Shown: positions 23,231 through 35,702, counted from the first letter of the stretch. The stretch: 64,000 bases of DNA from Cephalopachus bancanus (GCA_027257055.1 JAPVLO010000153.1:1860001-1924000); one strand, 5' to 3'. Numbers and translations are program-made. Notes: generated from the sequence alone by a model not told the origin.

Positions 23231-24825
23231 ATGTATTATTTCTTCTTATTGGACAGGCCAGACCTGTGTTGGTCACTATTAATTACCACAACTACCCTGA
23301 GAAAGCAATTATTATCTCCTTTCTCAAGTGAAGAAACATGAAAACTGTGTGTATTTTTACATTAACACAATTGTATTGGTAAAGAATGTACAAGTATTGG
23401 TATTAGCCATTAATTTATTTTCAGTGTCCTAACATTATTTAACAACTTTTAAATTATCCTTGCTCCTTTTTGAAAGAAAAATATTATGTCAGTTAGAACA
23501 AGTGCCTGAAAAAATTATTAAATTTTCTGCTTTAAATCCAAATGCCTAGTAGCAAATCACAAAAGACTCACATGCTGAACCACTTCTTGATGTTCCTGCC
23601 AGTGGATGAATCTATTTGTCTTTTCTCAGATCTGTGTGGTAGTTATGAAACGTAATGTTGCAACTTCTGGTAAGGGCAGTGTCTTTTAGATACATTTTGC
23701 CTTGTGGATTCACACTATAGAGGTAGAAGGGAAATAGACATAAGTGCAAGATTGCATTCTTGAGGATGTTTATAACCCCCTTTAGTCCCACCACCTCACC
23801 ATAAGAACAGATTAATGTACTTATGGGTCATGAGAGAGAGAGGGAGGGATGCTATTCCCTCTGACACATGAAATTTTCCAATGATATTCTGTAGATCTGT
23901 GTTATGTATTCTATGGAAGACAAGATTATTTGATTAAATGTATTTGGAGATTGATTATTTATATTTTTAAAGACTCTAACAAGTCCTATAGAAAACAATG
24001 TTTATAATCTATGTCAGCCAGCATTACCAAACTTTTTTGACAAAAAAAAATGATTTTTTCACGAAATACACATTGATATGTCTAAGAATTTGGAAAAACA
24101 GTAGCATCTTGGAGAAGTTTTTTTATCTACCACAAAACAACTTCTAAAATACTTGATTTATGCTGTTAATTAATCTCTAAGAACCAAAATTTCCTCATTT
24201 TTAATACAGGTAAAATAATTGTATTTATATCATATGGTTATAATAAATATTAAATAAATTATTATTTGTAAAGTACTTAACTAAATTAATGTTCATAAAG
24301 CACTCATTATTGCTTGGCTTATAGTAAATAGTATGCAAGCATATGTTAAATAAAACATATTTTATTTTAAATAAAATATTTAAATAGTTAAAATATTATA
24401 AATACAGTTATTACTTAAATAAATACTATCACAATTCCATTAAAATATTGCTACTACTATTTTGATATTAGTTCATTATCAAATTCCACGCAGAAAGGAG
24501 TGAGCCCAGAATGGCATTTATTATCTAATAATTGATTTTATAATCTGGTTCCAAAGTTCACACTGACTTTGTAGGTCATGAAAAACCTACAAACCCATAT
24601 TTTATTTTATGTTGAAATATGAGAACCTAATAGAGCCAGTGGGGCTGAGTTTGCCAGCCTCTTTGGATACCACGCCATGGATTAGAAAAAATAAAAAGTA
24701 CTTTTCTTCTAGTCATTTGTCATGAGTCAAAAATGTCTAGAAAAGAAATTTCTTTTACATAGGTAAGGTATATTTCAAAGATTGCTCTATATCTATTGAA
24801 TTCTTGAAAATTACTTTGTTTCTAG

Positions 24826-24964
24826 GTTTCATTTTCTGGCAGGAGAGCCCAGAGGAGAAGTCCTTGATAACTCTTTCGCTGGGGGAATATGTAAAACTGT
24901 CAAAAGCAGTAGGGCAAGTAATCCATACCGTGTTCCGGCCAATTTGGAAAGTGTCAACTTTGAG
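24826..24964 (+). CDS. C6: C6 exon 6: MACPF, N-terminal part
   Basis: Acceptor ttgtttctag at 24825; donor gtatga after 24964, phase 0. Encodes residues 196-242, opening with Gly196-Phe-His-Phe and including the conserved Asn-Pro-Tyr-Arg-Val-Pro segment. Only about four residues differ from human as I recall it, so this is a constrained exon. Reading past the donor gives Val then a stop, so skipping this splice would end the protein. Confidence 0.97.
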
Positions 24965-25089
24965 GTATGAAGGACAACCCAAGGACTATGGTGATTATAA
25001 ACTACACTTCTCATTTTAAAAAAATTTGTGATGAATGAAGGGACAGAATGAGAAGGTGGTGAGTAATTTTATTCACCTAGTATGTGTTT

Positions 25090-25255
25090 GCATTTCATCC
25101 ATCCAAGATCCAATGAGGTCAGTGTTATCATCAATTTACAGATTAAAAAAACTAAGGTAACTAATTTGTCTGGAGTCAAACACCTAGTAAGAAGTGAATT
25201 GCAGATACAAGCCCACGTGTCCCTGATTGGAGTTCATGACTTCTCCAAAGAATGT
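25090..25255 (+). repeat. MIR SINE relic
   Basis: Contains 'caatttacagattaaaaaaac' followed by 'gtctggagtcaaacacctagtaa', as in the MIR core. It starts about 125 bases after exon 6. Confidence 0.7.
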
Positions 25256-26129
25256 TCAGCTCTAATCTACCTTCACACAGATTTGTTTGATTTATGGTTC
25301 GATTTGTTCAAATTTTTCTTTCATTATAACTAGTTCTCTAGATAATGAAATTTAGCATTTTTAAAAATGGTGGGTTCATGAGAAAAGTCATGAGTTCAAG
25401 TATACTGAGATAATACCTTCCTTTATATTTTATTAGCTGGTTTGTTTGTTTGTTTTCCTAGGTCGTAATTAGCAACATACTAACTAGTCCTAGAATCTAT
25501 GTCAGTGCCTTACACATGGTAGGTACTCCATACTTTCACTAAAATGAACTACTTATTTCCTTTAATTTGTGGTAATAGAAACACACATACATGGTTTTAG
25601 CGATAATATCTTTGCATGCAAATTTGACATGCTGGAAAGAATTTCAAAAGGTTTAATGATTTCTAAGAGCAACTTTATGAATAGTATGAGTTCAGCAAGA
25701 AATCATTTAACACTTCCTTTAAAAAGGCCTTCATATGCAGATAGACATTTTCTAATTTGATACACTCAATTTAAAATCATCTAATATATACTAATGGGTA
25801 GGGAATGTCTTTGGGGGTCCAACTGCCAAATTCAAACACCTCTTGAAAGACTTATAATACTATTCTTAAGATATAGTGTATTGACTGAACAGACTTTGCA
25901 GACAGAGCTAAAATCTAAACATTTACGTGTAATATTGCTCTATTGGGGGTTGCTTTCTAAACAACCAATCCATAAACTTACTTGCAAAATACAATAATTT
26001 CCCAAAAGCATATTGCCTCATATTGCCTCTCAGCAAGCACCTACTTCATGCAGTTTTGCAAGTTACAAACTAAACAAAGCACATAAGATTAGGACAAATT
26101 TGGGCATATTTTATGATATTTTAAAGCAC

Positions 26130-26310
26130 TTTCATATGTTGCTGTCATGGAGTCCCATAACAACCTCCCCAGAAAGGTAGAAAATTGTTTACATCCATCT
26201 TACTAAGAGTTGGATGTGCTGAAATTAGAGTTATACAGGAAGTAAATGGCACAGAAGAATTAGAACTCTAACTCCTGTCTACAGTCTAACTCCTGGACTA
26301 CAGTCCAGGG
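26130..26310 (+). repeat. MIR-like relic
   Basis: 'cccataacaacctccccag' then 'ggaagtaaatggcacagaa' and 'gaactctaactcctgtc' follow MIR order at low similarity. Confidence 0.5.
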
Positions 26311-28072
26311 CTGCTTATGTTAGATAAGATGTTGGTAGTAACATCAATCAAAACATCAATCAAAACCTGTGCAATGAGTGGGACGTCTGAGTACCTTTCG
26401 TAAATTCTCTGTTAAAAGGTATCCCCTGTGAAGTTAGACAGTGACATGCTAGAGCCAGTTCTTACAGCTCATAGGAACCAATTGTTAAATTTTCAGGAAT
26501 TTTGCAATCTGATTGTTAAACATAGCCATTCTTAAATATTAAAGAAATAATCTAACAAGTAAATAAATTCAAAACAAGGGTTACAATTACTTACAGTTTG
26601 TCACTTCTCAGTTATTGTGCTATGCTTTACCATTATCTAGGCTCTTGCGATAATATATATCTACAACATCTGAATCAGGAAAATACTTGATAATTTGCTC
26701 TTATGCATGTTTTCTCAAGTTCGAATTCAGGGCATCACATAGGTAGCCTGAAATCATCCATTGTAGAAATATATTCACCATGAAAAAAGGAAAATGCTAT
26801 AGTAAATTAGAACTTTTTTTCCCCTCCCAGAGAGCTGGTTGTTAAAAATTTACTACCAGACCTCTGAGTTCACCACAAAGCCTGGGTGACAAAACTACTT
26901 GAGGAAATGCAACCTGAAAATCTTTATTCAGCATAAAGTAGACTCATTTCATTATCAATATAGCTCTAAAATTTGTCCAGCACTAAGAAGCTACCTGAGC
27001 TAATCTTTAATTATCTGTCATTGAGTTTTAGATAATAGTCAAATGCTGAAGAAGGTCATAGTGACATTTCTTCAAACAAAGATTTGGAAATTACTAGACT
27101 CAAGGTCACCAGCTATTGGTTTATTTTTGCTGAGATCTCTATATTACTTGATTCTTTATTCATGCCTTTAGCAGGAGACTGTGCCAACCTAAGCTATACC
27201 TTGCTGAAAACAATAGAGGAAGAGACATTTAGCAGACATCTGACTTCCTTTTTTCTGTAGTATTAGAGCTTATCAAGACAGATGAAACAATGGAATGACC
27301 GGTACACAAGATTAAAGAAGCTCATGAAAGGAAAGGAAGGCAACAGAGCAGGAGGTCTGAATAAAAGACCATAAAAAGAAAAACTACAGGTTATATGACA
27401 GAACACAGACACCAGATAGAGCAACTTATCAATCAGGATAGTTCAGATTATGTTGCAACAACAATTCTAAGATGTAAGTGACCTAAAACAGTGTCAGTCG
27501 TACAATATGTTATTGTAGTCACTCAGAAACCCAGGAACTTAAGAGATTCTGTCTTGACACATCTGTCTATGATTGATCTCCAAAAATAAAAGAGAGAGTG
27601 ACATATTGTCTATCAGCTCTTAAAGTGACAGATATCACTTATATTTGCATTTCATTGGACAGAGAGAGTCAGCTTTCCATGTTCCCAAAAGAAGGGATTA
27701 GAGTAGTTGCACAAAGAGTGATGGCTAACACAATCACTGGAGGCTTTGGTAGCAGGCAATAGGGACCCAATCACAAAAACTGTGATCCTGAAGTCACACT
27801 CTAGTATCTTGAAAAAGTATAAATCAAGGTGGGACTTAGTTATAAAGAACACGCCCAGTTATCAGAGCTTTGGTCTCAAATATAAGCATGCATTTGAACT
27901 GTATCCTGACCAGGTTGATCCAGGAGTCAGGTCCCTGACTTGAATCTGTATATGCAGATGATTGAATCTGTATACGCAGTTGTAGAGGGAGGTCAAGAAG
28001 TTCATCAAGTTAACAAATCCTAAGCCATTACGCCATCTCCGCAATTAATACGTTAAATATGGCTGGTGCCTG

Positions 28073-28073
<1 letters not shown>

Positions 28074-28122
<49 letters not shown>

Positions 28123-28123
28123 T

Positions 28124-28164
<41 letters not shown>
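28074..28164 (+). repeat. Compound (GT)n-(GA)n microsatellite
   Basis: About 24 GT units (28074-28121), a short gattgt interruption, then about 20 GA units to 28164. Such compound tracts are length-polymorphic. Confidence 0.97.
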
Positions 28165-28167
<3 letters not shown>

Positions 28168-29249
28168 TCTCCTCACTATTTGTGTTTTGTATGAGGAGTT
28201 TTGAATGAGGTCACATTAGCAGTCGCATCAGAATTATGCTCCTAAGGGATCTCCCAGCTGCTAAATGAAGAGCTCAGTAACTCCAAGACTTTTGTGTCAG
28301 TTCCTGGAGTTATATCACTTACTTAGGAATCTTTCCCTCTTTTCTGTCATGCTGCTGCTTTGCTACTGGTTGTTTGCTAAGTACTTGCTGTCTCCAGCAA
28401 ACTGCAGAGGGCTGTTACAGCCACTAGACTTTTCTTACTAGTATACTGACCTAACCAGACATTGCCTCTTGCTGCATCCCAAAGCCTTCAGGCATCTTAA
28501 TAGCTCTGTAATCCCTTAAATATTCCCTAGATTTCTCATAAAATTAACAGCTTCAGGTTCTATTTCTATGCCTCACAACAGAGGAAATTAGATGCCACCA
28601 TGTTCCATCTAATCCCTCATTTCCCTCAACTCTCTTCTGCTTCTCCCAGCAAACCCACTTTCTTCTTTCCTCAAATACAGAAATAAACATATGAACACAT
28701 GCATCTGAGCCCACCAGATCCAAAGACTATTAAGCTGTGCTCAGCTGGAACATAGGGCAATAACATATAAAACAGAGAACCTTTTCCCTAGTCTCTGGTC
28801 AACATCTTTTCCTGGGAAAATCTAGAAAAATGGAATTTAACAGAGCCTATCTGCTGTTCCTTACATATCGCTAGAAGAACTCATCTTCCTCCTTTCAAAA
28901 ACTGCCTTGAATTTCTATACTGCCTTTCACAGAATAGCATTTCCCATCATCCTCTACTTCCTCGTCCCCCTTTCTCTCCCTCACATTAACTTGGTCAGCA
29001 ACTTCTGTTGATTTGCATCTAGACATCTTTCAAATTCACCAGTTTTGCTTTACACAACCACCATTCCCATAGACTTGGCCGTTATCCTGTCTCACTTAGC
29101 TCAACACAACAACTTTTAAAACGGTTCTTCTTGTTTCCACTTCAGTTAACTGTGATTAATGTGATCTTTAAAAAACAAATGTTATGGTGACATTCTTAAT
29201 TTTTCACTCATTTAGTTAATAATTATTTTTAAAATTATTATTATTTTAC

Positions 29250-29690
29250 TTTTTAGAAGCTCAGTTTAAAAAAAATATGTGGGGTATAAGATAGGATTAG
29301 GTACATAGTGGTCTACCTCCCACCAGTCCTCACTTCACCTGGTTTAGGATCCTCCTGCCTCAGCCTTCCAAGTAGCCGGAACTACAGGCATGCACCACCA
29401 CGCCCAGCTAATTTTTTGTCTATTGTAGAGAGGTGGACACGCCAGGTTGCCTGGCCTGATCTCAAACCCATGGGCTCAGTCAATCCACTTGCCTCGACCT
29501 CCCAAAGTGCTGGGATTACAGGCTGAGCCACTGAGTCCAGCATTCTTGTAGTATTACAATAAAATGTTCAGGATCTACTTATGAGTGAGAACATACTCCT
29601 GACCATAACCCCAAAAGCCTATCACATAAGAGATAGGCAAGCAGGACCTCATCAAACTAAAAAAATTATTATGTGAAAAATCTTGCCTTT
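29250..29690 (-). repeat. L1 3' end, antisense, with nested Alu and inverted tail
   Basis: L1 blocks 'gtggggtataagataggatt' and 'gtctacctcccaccagt' are followed by the Alu (29349-29541), then 'ttatgagtgagaacatac'. After about 29600 the sequence 'caagcaggacctcatcaaac' reads as L1 ORF2 in the opposite (sense) direction, as expected of an inverted L1 insertion. Confidence 0.65.
29349..29541 (-). repeat. Alu, antisense, 3'-truncated
   Basis: Runs from 'cctcctgcctcagccttcc' to 'gggattacaggctgagccac'. The part carrying the 3' end of the right arm and the poly-A is missing, which is unusual because insertion normally truncates the 5' end. A later deletion is likely. Confidence 0.85.
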
Positions 29691-29691
29691 A

Positions 29692-29880
29692 GAATTAAAT
29701 CCCAATACTTTAGCAGGACATACAAGGCCTAGCCCCAGTTTTCCATATAAATGTCATTTTTCACCACTGGTAAACCTGCCGTCCCAATCAGCTAATTTAT
29801 ATAGTCAGATCTTCTTAGGGCTGCTGCACAGCATACCCAATCTCTCTCACCCTTACGTACTAACATGCTTTTCTTAAAAC
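29692..29880 (+). repeat. L2-like LINE relic
   Basis: Low-level resemblance to the late coding part of L2 ('ggacatacaaggcctagcccc'). By eye only. Confidence 0.35.
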
Positions 29881-29904
29881 AACATGTTTTCTTCTTGTGC
29901 TGAA

Positions 29905-30490
29905 GTGTTTTTTTTTTATTTTATTTTATTTTAAAGATGTGGGATACATTTCAGGATTAGGTATACAAATGTTCATTATGCAGGTATCCTTGGAGATGAG
30001 GTGTGCCCCTCCCTCCCCTGGCAGTTTCCTTCAACTGCCAATCCCGCCCCCCCAACTCCCCTCACAATCCACCCCCAGTAGTTTCCCACTACTGCCAATC
30101 TGTTTCTTGTAGTATTATGATAATTGTTCAAGGTCCACTTATGAGTGAGAACATATGGTACTCTGTTCTTTGTTTCTGTGATAGATCACTGAGTATGATA
30201 GACTCTAAATCCATCCAAATTGCTGAGAGATCCATGTTTGTCCTTCTTTATGGCTGCATAATATTCCATTATGTAAATATACCACTTTTCTTATCCAGAC
30301 AAGCTTCGATGGGCAGCATGGTTGGTTCCAAGTTTTTGCTATTGTGAATAGTGCTGCAACAAACATGTGGGTGCAGGTATCTTTTTTGTAGAATGATTTT
30401 AATTCCTCTGGGTATATTCCTAGTAGGGGGATTGCTGGGTCATATAGAAGGTCGATTTCTAGTTCTTCCAGAAATCCTTGTACTAAAGAA
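29905..30490 (-). repeat. L1 3' end, antisense
   Basis: Same family as the copies at 6243 and 41228: T-rich tail, 'atgtgggatacatttcagg', 'ccacttatgagtgagaacat', 'ccatccaaattgctgagaga' and 'gggtatattcctagtagggg'. Overlapping open frames up to 114 codons run through it, but none looks selected. Confidence 0.9.
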
Positions 30491-30747
30491 AATTCATAGA
30501 ACAAAAATGTATACCCTGAGTTTTTTTTAAATAAATGTAAACAGTTATATTTAAATACAACTGCATTGCTTTGTTGTTAATTAAAGAGCTTTATATCATG
30601 GACATTTTAAATGCTAACTAATATGCATTGCAATTTCTTAAAGTATCCTGGAAATTTTGACTGTATTTTACTGTTGAGCCATTGTCTTTTGCAACTGGAC
30701 TATTTTGCCTTTTCTTAGCTAACGGGCAAGCTATTTAATGTTGGCAT

Positions 30748-31420
30748 GTGTTTTATCTCACAGTGCATTTTATTTTTTTAATTGTTATTTTAGACTTATG
30801 GGTACATAGGAGGAGTCATTACATAAGCATATTGCTTGAAGGTGAGGTGTGGGCTTCTGACAAGCTCTCCCACTCCATTAGTGAGTGTGGTACCCAATGG
30901 GTGGTTTTGTATCTCTTTTCTCTCTCTCTCTCTCTCTCACTCTCTTATTTTTTTCTTTTTCTTTCTTTTTTTTTTTTTTTTTTTTGAGTTGGAGTCTCAC
31001 TCCATCGCCCAGACTGGAGTGTAGTGGCACGCTCCCTGCCACCACAGCCTTGACCTGCTGGGCTCCGGAGATCCTTCCACTTCAGCCTTTCAAGTAGCCG
31101 GAACTACAGGCATGTGCTACCATGCCCGGCTAATTTTTTATTAATTGTAGAGATGAGGTCTCACCAAGTTGCACAGGCGGGTCTCGAACCCGCGGGCTCA
31201 GGCAATCCACTCACCTCGGCCTCCCAAAGTGCTGGGATTACAGGCTGAGCCTCTGAACCCGGCCTGTATCTCTAATCCTTATCCTCCCTCCCTCCTTCCC
31301 TCCCTCCTTTAGCAGTGCCCAGTGTCTGTTGTTCCCACCCTTTTACCCATATGTGCCCAATATTTAGGCAGTATACAGAAAGAGAGAACATGCAGTGTTC
31401 AGTTTTTTGTTTCTCATAGT
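30748..31420 (-). repeat. Older L1 3' end, antisense, split by Alu
   Basis: 'ttgttattttagacttatgg' and 'ccactccattagtgagtgtgg' precede the Alu. 'ccctccttccctccctccttt' and 'cagtgttcagttttttgttt' follow it. The order matches a reversed L1MA-type 3' UTR. Confidence 0.7.
30917..31264 (-). repeat. Alu, antisense, with a long CT/T tail
   Basis: A full dimeric lineage-type Alu. Its tail, on this strand a (CT)n then poly-T tract at 30917-30985, is a microsatellite grown from the poly-A. The duplication tgtatctct lies at 30908-30916 and 31265-31273. Confidence 0.93.
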
Positions 31421-31981
31421 GCATTTTAACATTATTTTTAAATAAGAAGAGATATTTCTATTTTAAACTAGACAAGCATCTTGAACATAAAGTACAATAA
31501 GTTTTCACTTAGAAACAGCAATAAGTTTTTGGGAACTGCAGCTTTAAACAAACAAAAATAATAATGAAATCTATTTTATCCTAGACTAATTGATATAAAC
31601 AAAAATTAAGTTCCTGTGACATATTTCTAGTCATGAAAACATCACCCAACTTCTAAGTAAAAACTAAAACATATCTTAAACATTGAAATAAGTGTGAGCT
31701 ATACACACATTTGAGAAAGATTAATAAAAGCAAGAGAATGGTCTACTCCATTTTTTATAAACCAGTAAGTGATAATATTTGTAGTGGTGGTGGACTACAT
31801 CAAAGAATAAATATTTGCAAAGAAAAAATTGTCAGGAGCACCTCCTACCACCATGCAGTTCAAAAACAATCAAATATGATGGGTTCACTGATTGCCTTGG
31901 TAAAAGCATCATTTATTGTTGTACATTTATATGACCATTATATGCTTTGTAGATTTTTATTTTACAATAATTTATATTCAT

Positions 31982-32252
31982 TCATTCATTTTCCAACCCA
32001 CTGATTCCAGTTCAGGGTTGTAGGTGACCTGCACTTATTCCAGCAACTCAGAGCCAAGGTAGGAACCAGCCTTGGATAGGACATCATCCTATCCCAGGGC
32101 ACAAACACACACACATTCACACTAGGACCATTTAGACATGCCAGTTCACTGGGATGTGGGAGGAAGTTGGAATAACGAGAAAATCCATGGATATGAGGGA
32201 GAATGCACAAACTCCGCACAGGCAGTGGCCCCACAATGGCTCCTGACGGGAA
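31982..32252 (+). repeat. Ancient interspersed repeat, family unresolved
   Basis: The sequence runs from an (attc)n start at 31978, through 'cccagggcacaaacacacac', 'actaggaccatttagacatg' and 'gggatgtgggaggaagttgg', to 'gaatgcacaaactccgcac'. This resembles a repeat found across vertebrates, best known to me from fish genomes. Whether LINE- or transposon-derived I cannot say. Confidence 0.55.
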
Positions 32253-32739
32253 CTGATTTTTTTTCCTCATCAATATTACTACAAAATGATGTTGCTGGAG
32301 GACCTGCTGTACTCTTCAATTTACTTTACAACTTTGTTTTTTTAGTTAGTTAGTTTTAGTTTGTTTGTTTGTTTGTTTAACTCATCCACTGTTTTCTTCT
32401 TACCAGTATAACCGTAACAAGGGTTTGATTTGTTCTTGGAAAAAAACCTGCTCCACTCATAACTCAAGTCAAACCCACTGGCTGTTTTTTTCTCTTCTTT
32501 CCAGACCAAGTCAGTGATGACTATTAACCACTCACCAGGCAAAACTAATCAACTATTTGTCCTCTGTGTCACAGATGTGACCCATAGAGTACTAAAGCCC
32601 AAGATCTCAATAAGAGAAAGGGGATAGAAATGGAAAAAGGGCAGGATCAGACAGCATTTGCCCTCTAAGCATCAGCTTTCCAAAAAAGGCACATCTGCAT
32701 TAGATTGCACGGTGCATCAAAATCTTAAGCAAACCAAAA

Positions 32740-32995
32740 ATATATTTCACTGCTTATCACCTCATTAAGTCTCAGCTTAGATATTACTTCCTTAAGGGAG
32801 ACTTTCCTGAGATTGCCGCTTTGGGTCTTATGTTTATCTGTGGGATCCCATTGATAGCAAAATACTTACCAAATGGAATTAAGTGTGATTATCTCTCTTC
32901 CTAACTAAACTATTAACTCCCTTAGTGCAGGGACTAACATTTTTTGTTTGCTAGCAAAATGCATCCTCAATAAATATTTGCTGAGTGCATACATT
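32740..32995 (+). repeat. L2 LINE 3' end
   Basis: The tail motif 'ttagtgcagggactaacatttt' followed by 'ctcaataaatatttgctgag' is the L2 3' end. It ends about 85 bases before exon 7. Confidence 0.75.
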
Positions 32996-33079
32996 AATCA
33001 AGGATCATTGCATTAGATATTCACAAGTCACTCCAGTATTTCCTAAGTTATGTTTTATTTATATAGACTTTTTTTCCAG

Positions 33080-33280
33080 GTACAAACTAAAGAAGAAGAT
33101 TTGGAAACAGAATTCTACAATGATTTAACTTCTCTTGGACAAGATGAAAATAAAAAAACTGCACATGTTAGTGAAGGGAAAGGCTCTTTTCATGTACCAA
33201 TTTTTTATTCCTCAAAGAGAAGAGAAACTGTCAACCATAATTCTGCCTTTAAACAAGCCATTGAAGCTTCCCACAAAAAG
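33080..33280 (+). CDS. C6: C6 exon 7: MACPF, first transmembrane-hairpin region
   Basis: Acceptor tttttccag at 33079; donor gtaata after 33280. Residues 243-309, phase 0 at both ends (67 codons). This is the fastest-changing coding exon here: about 20 of 67 residues differ from human as I recall it, mostly at residues 263-280 (a Lys/Asp/His/Ser-rich stretch). The flanking 'PIFYSSKR' and 'NHNSAFKQAI' segments are conserved. By homology with other MACPF proteins it lies in the region of the first membrane-hairpin helices; C6 inserts in the MAC as part of the C5b-8 arc. Confidence 0.97.
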
Positions 33281-33499
33281 GTAATAAAATGATTCCCAAT
33301 CTTTTTATTCTTTTTTGAAAATTACACAAATTCAAGTAATCAAGTAACAAGGAGTTTTAGTATTCTATTACTATCAGTAAGATTTCTTACTTATTTTAAT
33401 AGCTTTACTTCTTTGTTATATCCCACTTCAAAAGTTGCAGAGACAATATATATATTGATGCTTTTTTTTGCAGGTATCTTACTGTATTATTGTTATGTT

Positions 33500-34185
33500 C
33501 TCTTTATTTTCACTTTTCTTTTTCATACTGTTGTGGGTGTGTTTCATATAAATCACATATAATAGGAATTTATCTTTTTATGTGTTGGGGAAATTTACCC
33601 AACTTACATTTAGTATACTCACTAAAATAATTGATTGTATTTTTTCCATCTTCTATTTTTCTTACTCATTTCACTTTGTTACTGTTTTGTGTTTTCTTAC
33701 ATTTGCTTTTTTTACAATCACATTTCTATTTACTACCTTTTTTTCTTGTTGGTCATTTTGGAAACTCTACTATACTTTTAAGTGCTACTTGTAGCTACTT
33801 TTCTCTAGCTGACAAGCATAATTAAACCTATAATTTTTATTTCATCACATTAAATAATATTTATGGTTCCCCCAAAAGATGTTTTACTTGCCTGTTCTCC
33901 ACATGCCATTCCCACGATGTCCTTGAGAACATACTTGCCTTCCTACTCTCCTTATTATGAGCTTCTAACACCACAGTTTCAGTGAAATAGTTAAAAACAT
34001 TTGTGTTCCAAGCTATTCCTAGAGTTTGTATTGTACTTACTTTTAATTGTATTGTTAGTTTGTATTCTACTCTGACTTCCGTACTCTACTTAGAGATTCC
34101 TCATATAATACATGCAATTTCTAAACTCATAGTCTACGTTTTATGTGTGTTGTATTTTATATATGTATTATAGGGTAAATATTTA

Positions 34186-34235
<50 letters not shown>

Positions 34236-34740
34236 TTGCCCATCACCATTTCCTTTCCACTCATCTTCCTTTTCTAGTAATCCCTATTTTCATTTAGTTG
34301 TCTTTTTTTTTAGTATTTACCTCAGATAAAATACCTGCAAGATATATTCTTTAAATTTTTGTATATCTGAAATTGCCTGCCTTTTGTTCAAGTAATAAAG
34401 ATAAAGAATATGCTGGTTATATCACAGTCTTCCTCTCTTGAAAGCCAGTAGACATTATTCCACTGTCTTCAAATTTCCATTGCTGTATAAAAAAAAAATG
34501 ACATTTAGAGCTAATCTTTTTTTGTTTGTTTTATTTCCCATGTTTGGAAAGTTATGTGGGTTTGTGTTTTTTTTTTACTCTTAGAATTTAGAATATATCT
34601 AATTATTGGACTTTTCTCATCTTGTCAGGATATCATGGAACCCTTTCAATATGTAAAGATGCAGCTTCTCCTGTTAATCTTTCTTCATATGTTACTTTTT
34701 CATCTATTATTGACATGCTATATCTCTTGGACATGACTTC
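33500..34740 (-). repeat. Probable old L1, antisense
   Basis: A long T-rich, A-poor tract with L1-like reversed blocks ('gcctgccttttgttcaagtaa', 'gacattattccactgtcttc'). Similarity is weak and the ends are uncertain. The short overlapping frames in it are low-complexity Phe/Leu-rich products of T-richness. Confidence 0.4.
34186..34233 (+). repeat. (CA)n microsatellite
   Basis: About 24 uninterrupted CA units. Confidence 0.98.
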
Positions 34741-35579
34741 CAACTCTTAAATGATTTAAAAGAGGGGTTTCTATTAGAAATTTTTAGATATTTCTGAAGA
34801 TCTTTTAAGATAGTACCTGTTACAACCACCACCCAAAGTGGTATTTGTTCTTTTCTGTAAGATGAATGGGAAGAATGAGCCCTGAATCTAGAACTTGAGA
34901 GGGAAAAGATGAAAGGAGGAGACAGGGGTACCAACGCTGGAGCCAACCGGACCAACAACCGGAGGGCAGCATAGTATGACTCCTCCTGCCTTTATTGTAG
35001 TGTCCCTCCTAGTTTTATCTATTCATCCACTCATACACGCATATAAATATGAGATCTTACAGCACTCTATAACTTTCCTAAGAAATTCATTTGCCATCAG
35101 AAGAACCCTGAGAGGTAACCAGAGTAGATATTTTAACAACATTTTCCAGATGAGTAAGTTGAAGTTCATATACTTGTTTTTAATTCTGCAAACATTTCTC
35201 AAATACCTACCAGGTGGCAGGAATTATACCAAAGTCCAAGAGTCTGACTGACTTTCAGTGATCTTACAGTGAGTAAATGCCAGAGTTGGAAATTGAAATC
35301 AGTTCATCTGACTTTTGTCCACCAATTCTTATTCCCTTACATTATACTTCATGCTATTTGATGATTTATTTATTTATTTATAATTTCAACTATGAAAAGA
35401 ATACAGTTCTGATGATATGGACAAGTAAAATATGAGAATAAAATAGTTTTCTTTTATAACATATGACATATATTTTTTACTTCACTTTTTAATGGACTAT
35501 GCATCACATAATGTCCTCCAAATGATATTAGTAAGACACGTGAATATCAGAATTTCTTGTAAGTAAAAACATATATCTC

Positions 35580-35702
35580 TAGACCCTTCCCTTAATCTAC
35601 TGATTCAGAATACTTGGAGTTGGACATGCAGATTTGGCCTTTATTTTTTAAACATCCCAGCTCACTCTAATATAGCATCTAGGATTGGAAATACCTAAAA
35701 TT
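35580..35702 (+). mobile_element. MER5-like hAT MITE fragment
   Basis: 'aatctactgattcagaatac' followed by 'gacatgcagatttggcc' matches the internal part of the MER5 family. Fragmentary. Confidence 0.55.

Larger units (their letters stand above)
13856..24825 (+). other. C6: C6 intron 5, with a nested LINE block
   Basis: At 10970 bases this is the largest intron seen (phase 2). It holds a MIR relic, a mariner remnant (16030-17160), then an antisense old L1 split by a sense L1 that is itself split by a hAT-like element (17700-23230). Stretches 14700-16000 and 23400-24800 show nothing I can name. Confidence 0.9.
24965..33079 (+). other. C6: C6 intron 6, L1/Alu cluster and GT-GA repeat
   Basis: An 8115-base phase 0 intron. 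25400-28060 is mostly unremarkable apart from MIR relics. From 28074 onward it holds a compound dinucleotide tract, three antisense L1 ends and two antisense Alus, then an ancient repeat (31982-32252) and an L2 end (32740-32995). Confidence 0.9.

Noticed and set aside
24755..25014. Minus-strand frames overlapping exon 6
   Set aside because: Shadow frames of the C6 exon; no family similarity.
30003..30347. 114-codon plus-strand open frame
   Set aside because: Antisense L1 sequence again, with no start context or splice signals and no conserved frame.
33582..33825. Phe/Leu-rich 'membrane' frames
   Set aside because: By-products of a T-rich, probably L1-derived tract; the overlapping frames all look alike, which is low complexity.
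28074..34233. Regular repeats considered as CRISPR-like or satellite arrays
   Set aside because: They are simple dinucleotide tracts and dispersed Alu/L1 copies; there is no repeat-spacer pattern.
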